This document shows, in pieces, positions 43,642-54,723 of a stretch of 64,000 nucleotides of DNA. The first letter of the stretch is position 1. Each line of letters opens with the position of its first letter. The notes under the pieces are model-generated. The model was not told the DNA's origin, made no database searches, and saw nothing but the letters and a program-made list of their open reading frames with translations. Made by a program: the position numbers and the translations under genes. This DNA is from Catellatospora sichuanensis (GTDB taxonomy: Bacteria > Actinomycetota > Actinomycetes > Mycobacteriales > Micromonosporaceae): positions 1 to 64,000 of the forward strand of contig NZ_VIQO01000043.1 in assembly GCF_007483665.1 (NCBI RefSeq), written 5' to 3'.

Positions 43642-44535
43642 TTATAGCAGTTTATGGAAGAGGAAGAAGACCCGATCGATGATCGCACCGGCCGATCCGG
43701 AGTAGAACGAGACCGGCCCCACCCAGCCGATCTGCGCCTGGGCGATGCCGCGGTCGGCCTGGTCGCGCAGGCACCGTCGCAGCAGGACCCCGCCGATGCC
43801 CAGGCCCGCCGCGGCGGGCAGGGTGCCCATCGGGCCGAACCAGCTCGGGCGGCAGCCGCCCCACGCGGCGAACGCGATCGGCTGCCCGTCGCGGATGGCG
43901 ACGTGGCAGCCCCCGCTTCCGCCGACGGCCCGCTCGACCTCGGCCACCCAGGCCGGGCCCCACTCGGCGGCGATCAGCGGGCGCAGCTCCGGCAGGTCGT
44001 CGGGTGTCGCCGCGCGGACGACCACGTGCGCGGCGGCCAGCCGCTCCTGCGCGGTCCGGGTCTCGCGCAGCGCGGGCGATCCCTCGGCCAGGTCCGCGGT
44101 CATGTTCCAGGCCGTACGGTCATGGGCGTAGCCGAGCGCGGTCAGCGCGCACACGGCGGGTGTGTACCGCACGTCCACGCCGGGCCACGCGTGCGTGGGC
44201 GGGTTGCCGGCGACCCGCACCGCGGTCAGCCCGCGCGCCCGCAGCTGCTCTTCGACGGCTCCGACCAGCTCACGGGCCAGACCCTGACGGCGGAAGGCGG
44301 GATCGACGACCAGCAGGTCCAGATGCCCGACGGTCGGGTCCTTGCGGCCGGCCGAGGCCAGCGCGACCCCGATCACGTCGCCGTCGGGCGCATCGCCGTC
44401 GACCGCGACGTAGCCCGCCGAGCCGTGCAGCAGCGCCACGATGTCGGCCGCCTCGGCGGCGTCCTCGGCCAGCAGGGACCGGTCGAGGAGATCGACCACG
44501 GCGGCCCGGTGCTGCGGCTCGTAAGGGGTGATCAT
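43642..44535 (-). CDS. Double-GNAT acetyltransferase
   Basis: The 297-residue protein contains two GNAT domains: VDPAFRRQGLARELVGAVEE (about 80-99) with the acetyl-CoA loop, and a C-terminal half with AAAGLGIGGVLLRRCLRDQA (about 244-263). The C-terminal tail QIGWVGPVSFYSGSAG is typical of N-acetyltransferases that modify amines or peptides. Substrate unknown. The start is the ATG at 44535; the subtilase gene upstream ends only 11 bp away, so it may be the second gene of that unit. Confidence 0.7.
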   Translation of the reverse strand: MITPYEPQHRAAVVDLLDRSLLAEDAAEAADIVALLHGSAGYVAVDGDAPDGDVIGVALASAGRKDPTVGHLDLLVVDPAFRRQGLARELVGAVEEQLRARGLTAVRVAGNPPTHAWPGVDVRYTPAVCALTALGYAHDRTAWNMTADLAEGSPALRETRTAQERLAAAHVVVRAATPDDLPELRPLIAAEWGPAWVAEVERAVGGSGGCHVAIRDGQPIAFAAWGGCRPSWFGPMGTLPAAAGLGIGGVLLRRCLRDQADRGIAQAQIGWVGPVSFYSGSAGAIIDRVFFLFHKLL

Positions 44536-44546
44536 GGTGGGGAAGC

Positions 44547-47159
<2,613 letters not shown>

Positions 47160-47229
47160 GGTCGGAACATGAGGCGGAACACCTTGCCGGTCACCGTCTG
47201 GGAGCACAGCCGCACGGTACCTTGGTGGG

Positions 47230-48969
47230 ATGCGTGACCGCAGCGTGTCCCGCTTCGCCGCGGGTGCTCTATCCCCGGAGCGCCGCGCCGCTGACCTGCG
47301 CAGGCTCCGCGACGAAGAGTTCGATGTCCTGGTCGTCGGGGGCGGGGTGACCGGCGTCGGCGCGGCGCTGGACGCCGCGTCCCGCGGCCTGCGCGTGGCC
47401 CTGATCGAGGCGAGCGACCTCGCCGCGGGCACGTCCTCCCGCTCGTCCAAGCTGATCCACGGCGGCCTGCGCTACCTGGAGCAGCTGGAGTTCCCGCTGG
47501 TGCATGAGGCACTGCGGGAGCGCGGCCTGCTCGCCACGCGGCTGGCCCCGCACCTGGTACGGCCGGTGCCGTTCCTGGTGCCGCTGCCCGCCGAGACGCC
47601 CGGCGTCGCCGGGGTGGCCAAGCGTGCCTGGCACCGCCTCTACTACGGGGCCGGGGTGGCGCTCTACGACGCCTTCGCGGGCCTGGTCGGCGGCGGGCGC
47701 GGCATGCCGCTGCACAAGCACCTGACCCAGCACGGCGCACGCCGGCTGTTCCCGTCGCTGCGCGAGCAGGGCCTGGCCGGCGCGATCCGCTACTACGACG
47801 GGCAGGTCGACGACGCCCGGTTCGTGGTGACGGTGGCCCGCACCGCGGCCAGCCTCGGCGCGGCAGTGGTGACCGGGGTCAGGGCGGTCGGCCTGCTGCG
47901 GCAGGCGCGCCAGGTGACGGGCGTACGCGTCAGCGACGGCGTCGAGGAGTTCGACGTACGCGCGAAGACCGTCGTCGCCGCGACGGGCGTGTGGAGCGAC
48001 GACGTGTCCTCCTGGCTGCCCGACGCTCGGGTCGGCTTCCGGGTGCGCGCCTCCAAGGGCGTGCACCTCGTGGTGCCCCGTTCGGCGATCACCGGCGAGG
48101 TCGGCCTGATCCTGCGTACCAGGTCCAGCGTGCTGTTCGTCATCCCGTGGGGCGGGCACTGGATCATCGGCACCACCGACACGGACTGGGAGCTCGACCG
48201 CGCCCACCCGGCGGCCTCGGCGAAGGACATCGACTATCTGCTGTCGCACGTCAACGAGGTGCTCGACCGGCCGCTGCGCCGCGAGGACATCGAGGGCGTG
48301 TACGCGGGCCTGCGCCCGCTACTGCGGGGGGAGTCGGACTCGACGTCGGCGCTGTCACGGGAGCACGCCGTGGTCGAGCCGCTGCTGGGGCTGCTGCTGG
48401 TCGCGGGCGGCAAGTTCACCACGTACCGGGTGATGGCCCAGGACGTGATCGACAAGGCGGTGCGGCGGCTCGGCGACGTGCGGCACAGCGGCACGGCGGA
48501 GCTGCCGCTGCTCGGCGCGGACGGCTACGAGGCGATGTGGCGCGACCGCGCCGACCTGGCCCGTCGGCACGAGCTGAGCGTCGGCGCGGTGGAACACCTG
48601 CTGGAGCGCTACGGCACGCTCACCACCGAACTGCTCGCCCTGATCGACGAGGACCGCGCACTGGCCGACCCGCTGCCGGGCGCGCCGGAGCACCTGTCCG
48701 CCGAGGTCGTCTACGCGGCCCGCCACGAGGGCGCGCTGCACGTGGTGGACGTGCTGGCCCGGCGTACCCGGATCTCCATCGAGACCGCCCACCGGGGCGT
48801 CCAGACCGCCCGCCGCACCGCCGAACTCATGGCCCCCGTCCTCGGCTGGTCCGCCGCCACCACCGAATCCGAGATCACCGCCTACCTCGCCCGCGTCGAC
48901 GCCGAGCGCGAGTCCCAGCGCATGCCCGACGACGCCGCAGCCGACGCCGCCCGCCTCACCGCCGTCTAA
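47230..48969 (+). CDS. glpD: Glycerol-3-phosphate dehydrogenase (FAD)
   Basis: The 579-residue flavoenzyme has an FAD-binding VVGGGVTGVGAALDAASRGL (about 35-54), SSRSSKLIHGGLRYLEQ (about 70-86, substrate/FAD region) and GTTDTDWELDRAHPAASAKD, with the C-terminal glpD domain (VAGGKFTTYRVMAQDVID). It oxidises glycerol-3-phosphate to dihydroxyacetone phosphate at the membrane. It is monocistronic, divergent from the subtilase. The repeat pair and a hairpin separate it from the convergent FAD oxidase. Confidence 0.9.
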   Translation: MRDRSVSRFAAGALSPERRAADLRRLRDEEFDVLVVGGGVTGVGAALDAASRGLRVALIEASDLAAGTSSRSSKLIHGGLRYLEQLEFPLVHEALRERGLLATRLAPHLVRPVPFLVPLPAETPGVAGVAKRAWHRLYYGAGVALYDAFAGLVGGGRGMPLHKHLTQHGARRLFPSLREQGLAGAIRYYDGQVDDARFVVTVARTAASLGAAVVTGVRAVGLLRQARQVTGVRVSDGVEEFDVRAKTVVAATGVWSDDVSSWLPDARVGFRVRASKGVHLVVPRSAITGEVGLILRTRSSVLFVIPWGGHWIIGTTDTDWELDRAHPAASAKDIDYLLSHVNEVLDRPLRREDIEGVYAGLRPLLRGESDSTSALSREHAVVEPLLGLLLVAGGKFTTYRVMAQDVIDKAVRRLGDVRHSGTAELPLLGADGYEAMWRDRADLARRHELSVGAVEHLLERYGTLTTELLALIDEDRALADPLPGAPEHLSAEVVYAARHEGALHVVDVLARRTRISIETAHRGVQTARRTAELMAPVLGWSAATTESEITAYLARVDAERESQRMPDDAAADAARLTAV

Positions 48970-48973
48970 AGCA

Positions 48974-49027
48974 AAGGAAGGGCACCTTCCCATTGCTATA
49001 CGTAGAGGAAGGGCACCTTCCTAACGC
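48974..49027. repeat. GAAGGGCACCTTC repeat pair 4
   Basis: Units at 48974-48990 and 49005-49027 flank GCTATACGTA, the same spacer as in pair 2 (30884). The element is about 54 bp and lies directly after the glpD stop. Confidence 0.85.
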
Positions 49028-49091
49028 CTCGGAGTCGTGACCTGCGGCGCGGCGGCCGGCGGAGGTGGGCGCGGCGCTGGGCGCAGGTCTT

Positions 49092-49152
49092 GATCAGCGT
49101 TCCGTGTCAGGATCTGCGGCCGAAACGCAGATCCTGACACGAAACGCTGATC
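49092..49152. terminator. 27-bp hairpin between convergent glpD and FAD oxidase genes
   Basis: Arms 49092-49118 and 49126-49152 pair over 27 bp with one mismatch (core AGGATCTGCG) around a 7-nt loop. It is a strong bidirectional terminator candidate. Confidence 0.85.
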
Positions 49153-49173
49153 GCCAAATGGGCTTGGCCGCCG

Positions 49174-50562
49174 TCAGCGCAGGACCTTGCCCGGGTTCAG
49201 GAGGTTGGCCGGGTCGAGGGCGGATTTGATGGCGCGTTGGACGTCGACGCCTACCTCGCCCAGCTCGGTGGCCAGCCAGTCGCGCTTGAGCAGGCCGACG
49301 CCGTGCTCGCCGGTGCAGGTGCCGCCCAGGGCCAGGCCGCGTTCCATGATCTCGTCGAAGACGCGCTGGCCCGCGGCGACGCTGGCCGGGTCGGCGCGGT
49401 CGACCACGATGTTCGGGTGCAGGTTGCCGTCGCCCGCGTGGCCGACGACGCCGACCGGCACGTCGTACTTGGCGGCGATCTCCACGATGTCGTCGAGCAG
49501 CTCCGCCAGCCGGGTACGCGGCACCGCGATGTCGTCGATGATCAGCCCGCCGTGTTCGTACAGCGACAGGGCCAGGTGCTCCATCGCCGGGTGGGCGAGC
49601 CGCCGGGCCTGCAGCAGCTCGGCGGCCTCGGTCGCGTCGGTGGCCTGCCAGACCTCGCCCGCGCCCGCCTGCCGGGCCAGCTCGGCGATCGCCTCCAGGT
49701 CCGCGGCGGCCCGCGACCCGGTGTCCACCGCGGCCAGCAGCAGCGCGGCGGCGGAGGTGTCCAGACCCATCGGCCGGTATGCCTCCAGCGCCTCCAGGTG
49801 CACCCGGTCCAGCAGTTCCAGCAGGCTGGGGGACATGCCCGCCGCGAAGATCCGGTTGACCGCGTCGCCGGCCGCAGCCGTGGTCGGGAAGACCGCGACC
49901 ATGGTCAGCGACTCATCGGCCGCCGGCCGCAGCGCCACGGTGATCTCCGTGATGATGCCGAGAGTGCCCTCCGAGCCGACGAAAAGCCTGGTCATGTCGT
50001 ATCCGGCGACACCCTTCGGGGTGCGGCGACCGGTGCGCAGCACCCGCCCGTCGGCGAGCACCACCTCCAGGCCGAGCACGTACTCGGTGGTGACGCCGTA
50101 CTTCACGCAGCACATGCCGCCCGCGTTCGTGGCGACGTTGCCGCCGATCGTGCTCGACTCCCACGAGCCCGGGTCGGGCGGGTAGCGCAGCCCTTCCGCG
50201 AGGGCGGCGCGGGCCAGCACCGCGTTGACCACTCCCGGTTGGACGGTGGCGATCCGGTTGGCGGTGTCGAGGTCGACGATGCGGTTCATCGCCAGCATCG
50301 ACACGACCAGGCAGCCGTCGACCGCGTTCGCGCCGCCCGCGAGCCCGGTCCGCGCGCCCTGCGGCACCACCGGCACCCCGTGCCGCGCGGCGATCGCCAC
50401 CGCGGCGGCGACGTGCGCGGTCTCCTCCGGGCGTACGACGGCCAGCGGCATGCCCGCGTCGCAGAGATCCGCCTCGTCACGCCGGTACGAGATCAGCAGG
50501 TCGTGATCGGTGATCACACGGTCGGGGCCGAGCGCGGCCGTCAGCTCGTCGAGGAAGGTCAC
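49174..50562 (-). CDS. FAD-linked oxidase, GlcD/D-lactate dehydrogenase type
   Basis: The 462-residue enzyme has a FAD-binding PCMH domain (VPQGARTGLAGGANAVDGC, about 66-84; PPDPGSWESSTIGGNVATNA, about 127-146; GSEGTLGIITEITVAL) and a C-terminal domain with VGHAGDGNLHPNIVV and GTCTGEHGVGLLKRDWL. It oxidises a 2-hydroxy acid such as glycolate or D-lactate. The start is GTG at 50562. The next gene (DUF4031) is divergent 22 bp away. No GlcE or GlcF subunit is adjacent. Confidence 0.85.
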   Translation of the reverse strand: MTFLDELTAALGPDRVITDHDLLISYRRDEADLCDAGMPLAVVRPEETAHVAAAVAIAARHGVPVVPQGARTGLAGGANAVDGCLVVSMLAMNRIVDLDTANRIATVQPGVVNAVLARAALAEGLRYPPDPGSWESSTIGGNVATNAGGMCCVKYGVTTEYVLGLEVVLADGRVLRTGRRTPKGVAGYDMTRLFVGSEGTLGIITEITVALRPAADESLTMVAVFPTTAAAGDAVNRIFAAGMSPSLLELLDRVHLEALEAYRPMGLDTSAAALLLAAVDTGSRAAADLEAIAELARQAGAGEVWQATDATEAAELLQARRLAHPAMEHLALSLYEHGGLIIDDIAVPRTRLAELLDDIVEIAAKYDVPVGVVGHAGDGNLHPNIVVDRADPASVAAGQRVFDEIMERGLALGGTCTGEHGVGLLKRDWLATELGEVGVDVQRAIKSALDPANLLNPGKVLR

Positions 50563-50584
50563 CTTCGCACGCTAGCGTGGACCC

Positions 50585-50872
50585 GTGATCCATGTCGACA
50601 GCCCGGTCTGGCCCGCCCACGGCCGCCTGTGGGCGCATCTGGTCAGCGACGTGTCCCTGGCAGAGCTGCACGTGTTCGCCGAGCTGCTGGGCGCGCCCCG
50701 CCGCGGCTTCGACCGCGATCACTACGACATCCCCGCCGAACGCGTCCCCGTCGCCCTCTGGCTCGGCGCCCACTACGCCACCTCCCGCGACATCGCCCGC
50801 ATGCTCCGCGCCGCCAACCTCCGCATCCCCAAACACCTGGCCCGCCCCCCACCCCCGCCCCTGGTGCGTTGA
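50585..50872 (+). CDS. DUF4031 small protein
   Basis: The 95-residue protein matches DUF4031: IHVDSPVWPAHGRLWAHLVS at the start, LHVFAELLGAPRRGFDRDHY, then VPVALWLGAHYATSRDIARM and RAANLRIPKHLARP. The family is of unknown function and common in actinobacteria. The start is GTG at 50585. The stop overlaps the hairpin that separates it from the convergent HD-domain gene. Confidence 0.75.
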   Translation: MIHVDSPVWPAHGRLWAHLVSDVSLAELHVFAELLGAPRRGFDRDHYDIPAERVPVALWLGAHYATSRDIARMLRAANLRIPKHLARPPPPPLVR

Positions 50873-50928
50873 TCATGAAGTTGTTCCGGTGACACGCCGC
50901 CCACCCGTGCCACAAGTTCATGATCAAC
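50868..50928. terminator. Hairpin between convergent DUF4031 and HD-domain genes
   Basis: Arms 50868-50884 and 50912-50928 (GTTGATCATGAAGTTGT, one mismatch) include the DUF4031 stop. It can terminate transcription from both sides. Confidence 0.7.
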
Positions 50929-51559
50929 CCGGTGGTGGGGTGTGGGTGAGGGAGTCGAGTTCGCGGTGGAGGTTGGTGCGGGCGGGGGACTCCAGGGCGG
51001 GGGTGTGGTGGTAGAGGGTGGGGAGGGCCAGGAGGGATTGCAGGACGGTGCTGCGGCCGATGCGCCAGAGGTCGTCGGGGACGTGGGCGTACTCGGCGCG
51101 GACGGCGGCCACGTAGCGCACGTAGTCGGGCCACGGGGCGGCGAGGATGGCGAGATCGGCGTCGGCCAGTAGGGCGCCGTTGCGGTCGTCGGCGGCGACG
51201 GCGTGGCCGGCGGTGAGGCGTACCAGTCGGGTGACCTCCTCGACCACCGCGGCCGGGACCTGGCATTCGGCCAGCAGCTCGCCGGTGAGCACGGCGCTGC
51301 GCTCCTCGTTGTCGGCGGCGGTCGGGTCGTAGACCGCGTCGTGGCCCCACACCGCGAGCGCGACCACCGGCTCGTCACCGACCAGGTCCAGGCAGGCGGC
51401 CAGATGCTCGACGGTGTGGTAGTACCGCTGCGGCTCCGACCAGCGGTTGATCAGCTCGGTGCCGACCTCGGCGAGCACGTGGTCGGGGGCGCCGGCCCCG
51501 GCGGCCCGGGCGGTGGCGGCGAACCGGTCGGCGGTGAGCAGGGTCGATTCGGTGGGCAT
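50924..51559 (-). CDS. HD-domain-like predicted metal-dependent phosphohydrolase
   Basis: The 211-residue protein has YYHTVEHLAACLDLV (about 45-59) and VWGHDAVYDPTAADNEERSA (about 68-87), the histidine/aspartate pairs of COG4339-type HD-fold phosphohydrolases. A helical remainder follows. It is a soluble metal-dependent phosphohydrolase; the nucleotide or other substrate is not predictable. The start is the ATG at 51559; the longer frame is opposite the start of the divergent transporter gene. Confidence 0.75.
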   Translation of the reverse strand: MPTESTLLTADRFAATARAAGAGAPDHVLAEVGTELINRWSEPQRYYHTVEHLAACLDLVGDEPVVALAVWGHDAVYDPTAADNEERSAVLTGELLAECQVPAAVVEEVTRLVRLTAGHAVAADDRNGALLADADLAILAAPWPDYVRYVAAVRAEYAHVPDDLWRIGRSTVLQSLLALPTLYHHTPALESPARTNLHRELDSLTHTPPPG

Positions 51560-51617
51560 GGCCAAATCTTGGCGCATCCGTCCGGCTCGCGGTGCCAGGT
51601 GCGCCACAGTAAGGGTC

Positions 51618-52775
51618 ATGGACGCCGCCGAGCTGGGCCGACGCACGCAGGTGACGCTGCGCGACCGGGTGCGGCGGGTGCGCGGCAGCGTCATCCTCTC
51701 CGTGCAGGCCGCCGTCGCGGCGGGTCTGGCCTGGTATGTGGCGCACGACCTGCTCGGCCACTTCCAGCCGTTCTTCGCGCCGATCGCGGCCGTGGTCACG
51801 CTGGCCATCTCCGTCGGTCAGCGGATGCGGCGGGCGGCCGAGATCGTGGCCGGCAACGCGGTCGGCATCCTGCTCGGCGAGCTGCTCATCCTGGTGATCG
51901 GCCGGGGCGCCTGGCAGGTGTCGCTGGTGGTGCTGCTCGCGATCAACCTGGCCATCTTCATCGGCGGCTCGGCGTCGCTGGTGAGCCAGGCCGCCTCGTC
52001 CGGCATCCTGGTCGCCACACTGCTGCCGATCACCAGCGACTACTACCTCAGCCGCTTCGTCGACGCGGTCATCGGCGGCGGCATCGCGCTGCTGGTGATG
52101 GCGCTGCTGCTGCCGCTGAACCCGCTGACCGAGGTGAAGCGGGCGGTCGGGCCGCTGATGGAGTCGCTCGCCGACGGCCTCAACCAGGCGGCCGAGGCGC
52201 TGGCGCAGGGCGACGCGGCGGCGGCGCAGGAAGCGCTGGACCGTATGCGCGAGGCGGAATCGCACCTGCGGGCGTTCGGCGAGTCGCTGAAGGCGAGCAA
52301 GGAGCTGGCGACCATCGCCCCGCTGCACTGGGGCAAGCACGGACTGCTGGCGGCGTACATCGAGGCCGCGGACCATCTGGCGCGCTCGCTGCGCAACAGC
52401 CGGGTGCTGGTACGCCGCATCGTGTCGATGATCCGCGACGGCGAGACGGTGCCCCCCGCCCTGGTCGAGGCTGTGCACGCGCTGGCGCAGTCGGTATCGT
52501 CGCTGCGCCGGGAGCTGGCCGACGCGGTCGAGCCGGAGCAGGCCGAGCACGCCGCGGTGCGGGCGGTGCGCGAGGCGCGTGAGGCCCACCAGGCCGGGCT
52601 GGAGTTCTCCGGTGAGGTGGTGTTCGCGCAGGTCAGGTCCTCCGCGACGGATCTGCTGCGGGCTGCCGGGATGTCCCGGGAGGACGCGGAGCGGCAGGTG
52701 CGCAGAGCGGTCGGCCGCATCGACCGGTCAGATTCCGGCCGTTCGGCTGGTGGAAGCTCGGAGAAAGCTGGGTAG
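51618..52775 (+). CDS. FUSC-type aromatic-acid exporter-like membrane protein
   Basis: The 385-residue protein has six N-terminal membrane helices (about 25-190: VAAGLAWYVAHDLLG, FFAPIAAVVTLAISVG, IVAGNAVGILLGELLILVIG, LVVLLAINLAIFIGG, ASSGILVATLLPI and VIGGGIALLVMALLL) and a long cytoplasmic helical domain after them, as in the FUSC/ArAE family (DUF939-like). Such proteins may export aromatic acids. RMRRAAEIVAGNAVGI is the conserved stretch. Monocistronic. Confidence 0.75.
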   Translation: MDAAELGRRTQVTLRDRVRRVRGSVILSVQAAVAAGLAWYVAHDLLGHFQPFFAPIAAVVTLAISVGQRMRRAAEIVAGNAVGILLGELLILVIGRGAWQVSLVVLLAINLAIFIGGSASLVSQAASSGILVATLLPITSDYYLSRFVDAVIGGGIALLVMALLLPLNPLTEVKRAVGPLMESLADGLNQAAEALAQGDAAAAQEALDRMREAESHLRAFGESLKASKELATIAPLHWGKHGLLAAYIEAADHLARSLRNSRVLVRRIVSMIRDGETVPPALVEAVHALAQSVSSLRRELADAVEPEQAEHAAVRAVREAREAHQAGLEFSGEVVFAQVRSSATDLLRAAGMSREDAERQVRRAVGRIDRSDSGRSAGGSSEKAG

Positions 52776-52828
52776 CGTCCCCGCTTGATCATCAATGCTT
52801 TCACTGCCATCCCACGGGGGAACACAAG

Positions 52829-54439
52829 ATGAAGATCAGCACCGCCCTGGCGGCGGGTGCCTCGATGCTGCTCGCCGGTGGGCTCTCTGCCGTGCTGGGC
52901 ACGCCTGCCCACGCCGCCGGCGGGGTCGACCTCGCCGTGAGCGTCCCGGCCAGCAAGATCGCCGTCGAGGCCGAGGGCAAGGGCTTCCGGGTCGACCTGT
53001 CCAACGTCGGCACCGCCGCGTCCGGTGACGCCCTGCTCACCTACGACTTCAACGGCCTGACCAGCTCCCTCGTCGCCGCCGACCTGTCCTTCCTGGAGAA
53101 CTCCGGCTGCGACATCACGGGCAAGGTGGCGAAGTGCCACCTTTACGGCTTCGCGCCCGGTGAGTCCTACACCGATGCGGTTTACCTGCGCAACGTCGGC
53201 AAGGCGGCGGGTGCCGCAGGCTCGTTCTCGGTGTCGTTCACGGCGGCTGGCGACGTCAACACCGCCAACAACACCGTCACCGTGCCGGTGCAGGTCGTCG
53301 ACAGCGGCGCGGACCTGATGTCCTACGCGTTCGACGTGGTCGCCGGTTACACCGCCGCCGGCAAGGTCATCCCGGTGAAGCCCGGCGCGAGCGCGCCGCT
53401 CGCGTGGGGCATCCACAACAACGGCGACCGGTACGTGCACGGCTTGGAATTCACCATCACACTGCCGCCCCACGTCATTTACGACGGCGGCGGCGACTAC
53501 CCCGGCTGGTGCGGGGTCGACCAGACCCTGTCCGTGATCACCTGCTCGGCTCCCGACGTGGTGATCCCGCCCGGTGGCTCTTTCACGCCCGAGTCCCCGA
53601 CGAAGCTCTACGTCCTGCCGGGCTTCGTCGACGGACCGGCGGCCCTGCCCGGCGGCCTGGTCAGCGCCAAGGCCATCAAGACGTCCGTCGAGGAGCCCGC
53701 CGCGGGTGAGCTGAAGTCGGTGGACGGGTTCAAGGTCGCGGACGAGATGACCGAGCAGCAGTTCGAGCAGCTCGTCGAGGGTCTGCTGGAGGGCGTCGTG
53801 CCGAATGCGGCCGAGGCCGGCGACGTCGACCCGGCCGACGATGACGCGTCGTTCGCCGTGCACGCGGCCGCCGCGGTCGCGGTCGACCAGGCCATCAGTG
53901 TGACCACGGGTTATGGCAAGGTCGGTGACGTTGTCAAGATCACCGTTACGGTCAGCAACGTCGGCAAGGCGAGCACCGGGCCGAGCTTCTTCATCCAGGC
54001 CCCGTCCGGCACCTCCTTCGTCGCGCCGGACCAGGCGGGAGCCGTCAGCTACTGCGAGGGCAAGGGGCAGATCCCGGCGTATTACACCGGCGAGACCGAG
54101 ATCACCTGCGTATGGGAGTCCGAGCTGCAGCCCGGCCGTTCGCTGAAGCGTGAGGTGCTGGTGCGCATCGACGCCGAGCCCATCGGCGCCAACGGCCGAG
54201 CGCAGGTGCACACGTCGGAGGGCAAGGACATCAACCCGAAGAACGACACGGCCAAGGTCATCATCAAGATCGGCACTCCGCCAGCCGGTGTCGACAACAG
54301 CGGCAACAACGGCGGCACCGGCGGTGGCCTGCCGGTGACCGGCGCCAACGTCGGCCTGATCGCCGGCATCGGTGGCGCGGTCGTGCTCGCGGGCGCCGTG
54401 CTGTTCCTGCTGGCGCGTCGCCGCAAGGTCGTCGCCTAG
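52829..54439 (+). CDS. LPxTG surface protein, first of a tandem pair
   Basis: The 536-residue precursor has a signal peptide (MKISTALAAGASMLLAGGLS, cleaved near AHA), two halves of beta-sandwich, DUF11-like repeat character, with SNVGTAASGDALLTYDFNGL and VSNVGKASTGPSFFIQAPSG, a Gly/Asn linker and a sorting signal: LPVTG at 501-505, then a hydrophobic helix and RRRK. It is probably sorted to the cell wall by a sortase. Acidic helical stretch about 285-330 (MTEQQFEQLVEGLLEGVV). The next gene is a paralogue of the same size; each has a perfect hairpin after it. Confidence 0.85.
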   Translation: MKISTALAAGASMLLAGGLSAVLGTPAHAAGGVDLAVSVPASKIAVEAEGKGFRVDLSNVGTAASGDALLTYDFNGLTSSLVAADLSFLENSGCDITGKVAKCHLYGFAPGESYTDAVYLRNVGKAAGAAGSFSVSFTAAGDVNTANNTVTVPVQVVDSGADLMSYAFDVVAGYTAAGKVIPVKPGASAPLAWGIHNNGDRYVHGLEFTITLPPHVIYDGGGDYPGWCGVDQTLSVITCSAPDVVIPPGGSFTPESPTKLYVLPGFVDGPAALPGGLVSAKAIKTSVEEPAAGELKSVDGFKVADEMTEQQFEQLVEGLLEGVVPNAAEAGDVDPADDDASFAVHAAAAVAVDQAISVTTGYGKVGDVVKITVTVSNVGKASTGPSFFIQAPSGTSFVAPDQAGAVSYCEGKGQIPAYYTGETEITCVWESELQPGRSLKREVLVRIDAEPIGANGRAQVHTSEGKDINPKNDTAKVIIKIGTPPAGVDNSGNNGGTGGGLPVTGANVGLIAGIGGAVVLAGAVLFLLARRRKVVA

Positions 54440-54467
54440 GACACCGCTGCCCGATCGCTCGGGTGGC

Positions 54468-54510
54468 AATGATCGGCCGGTGACCCGCTGCGGGTCACCG
54501 GCCGATCATT
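54468..54510. terminator. 20-bp perfect hairpin after the first surface-protein gene
   Basis: Arms 54468-54487 and 54491-54510 are perfectly complementary over 20 bp (AATGATCGGCCGGTGACCCG) with loop CTG. A related hairpin (GGCCGGTGACCC, 56348-56377) follows the second gene. Confidence 0.85.
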
Positions 54511-54723
54511 GCGCCTGTCCGGCATGGTCCCGGCAATGGCCGGGCCGGTGTGCCGCCTGCCACCTGCAGCGCTGCGGGAGGTCCTGGGAGAACAGGGAAT
54601 CGTGTCGGGCCGGCTGTCGGCCGGATCGACAAAGGACCACCCGTTAGGACGGTTGAGCAGCTTCGACGTGGACGGGTACGGTGCCCCGATTGATCGACGC
54701 CTCACCATCCCACGGGGGAACAA
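54511..54723. other. Spacer between the paralogous surface-protein genes
   Basis: About 210 bases after the hairpin and before the second paralogue. It contains a short CCGGCTGTCGGCCGG-type repeat near 54607-54621 and the CCACGGGGGAACAA leader just before the second gene's ATG, which repeats the CCACGGGGGAACACAAG leader before the first gene. So promoter and leader were copied with the gene. No other gene is seen. Confidence 0.5.

Noticed and set aside
51375..54469. Long minus-strand frames opposite the FUSC-like and first LPxTG genes
   Set aside because: Their composition is typical of antisense frames in high-GC DNA, while the plus-strand genes have signal peptides, membrane helices and LPxTG.
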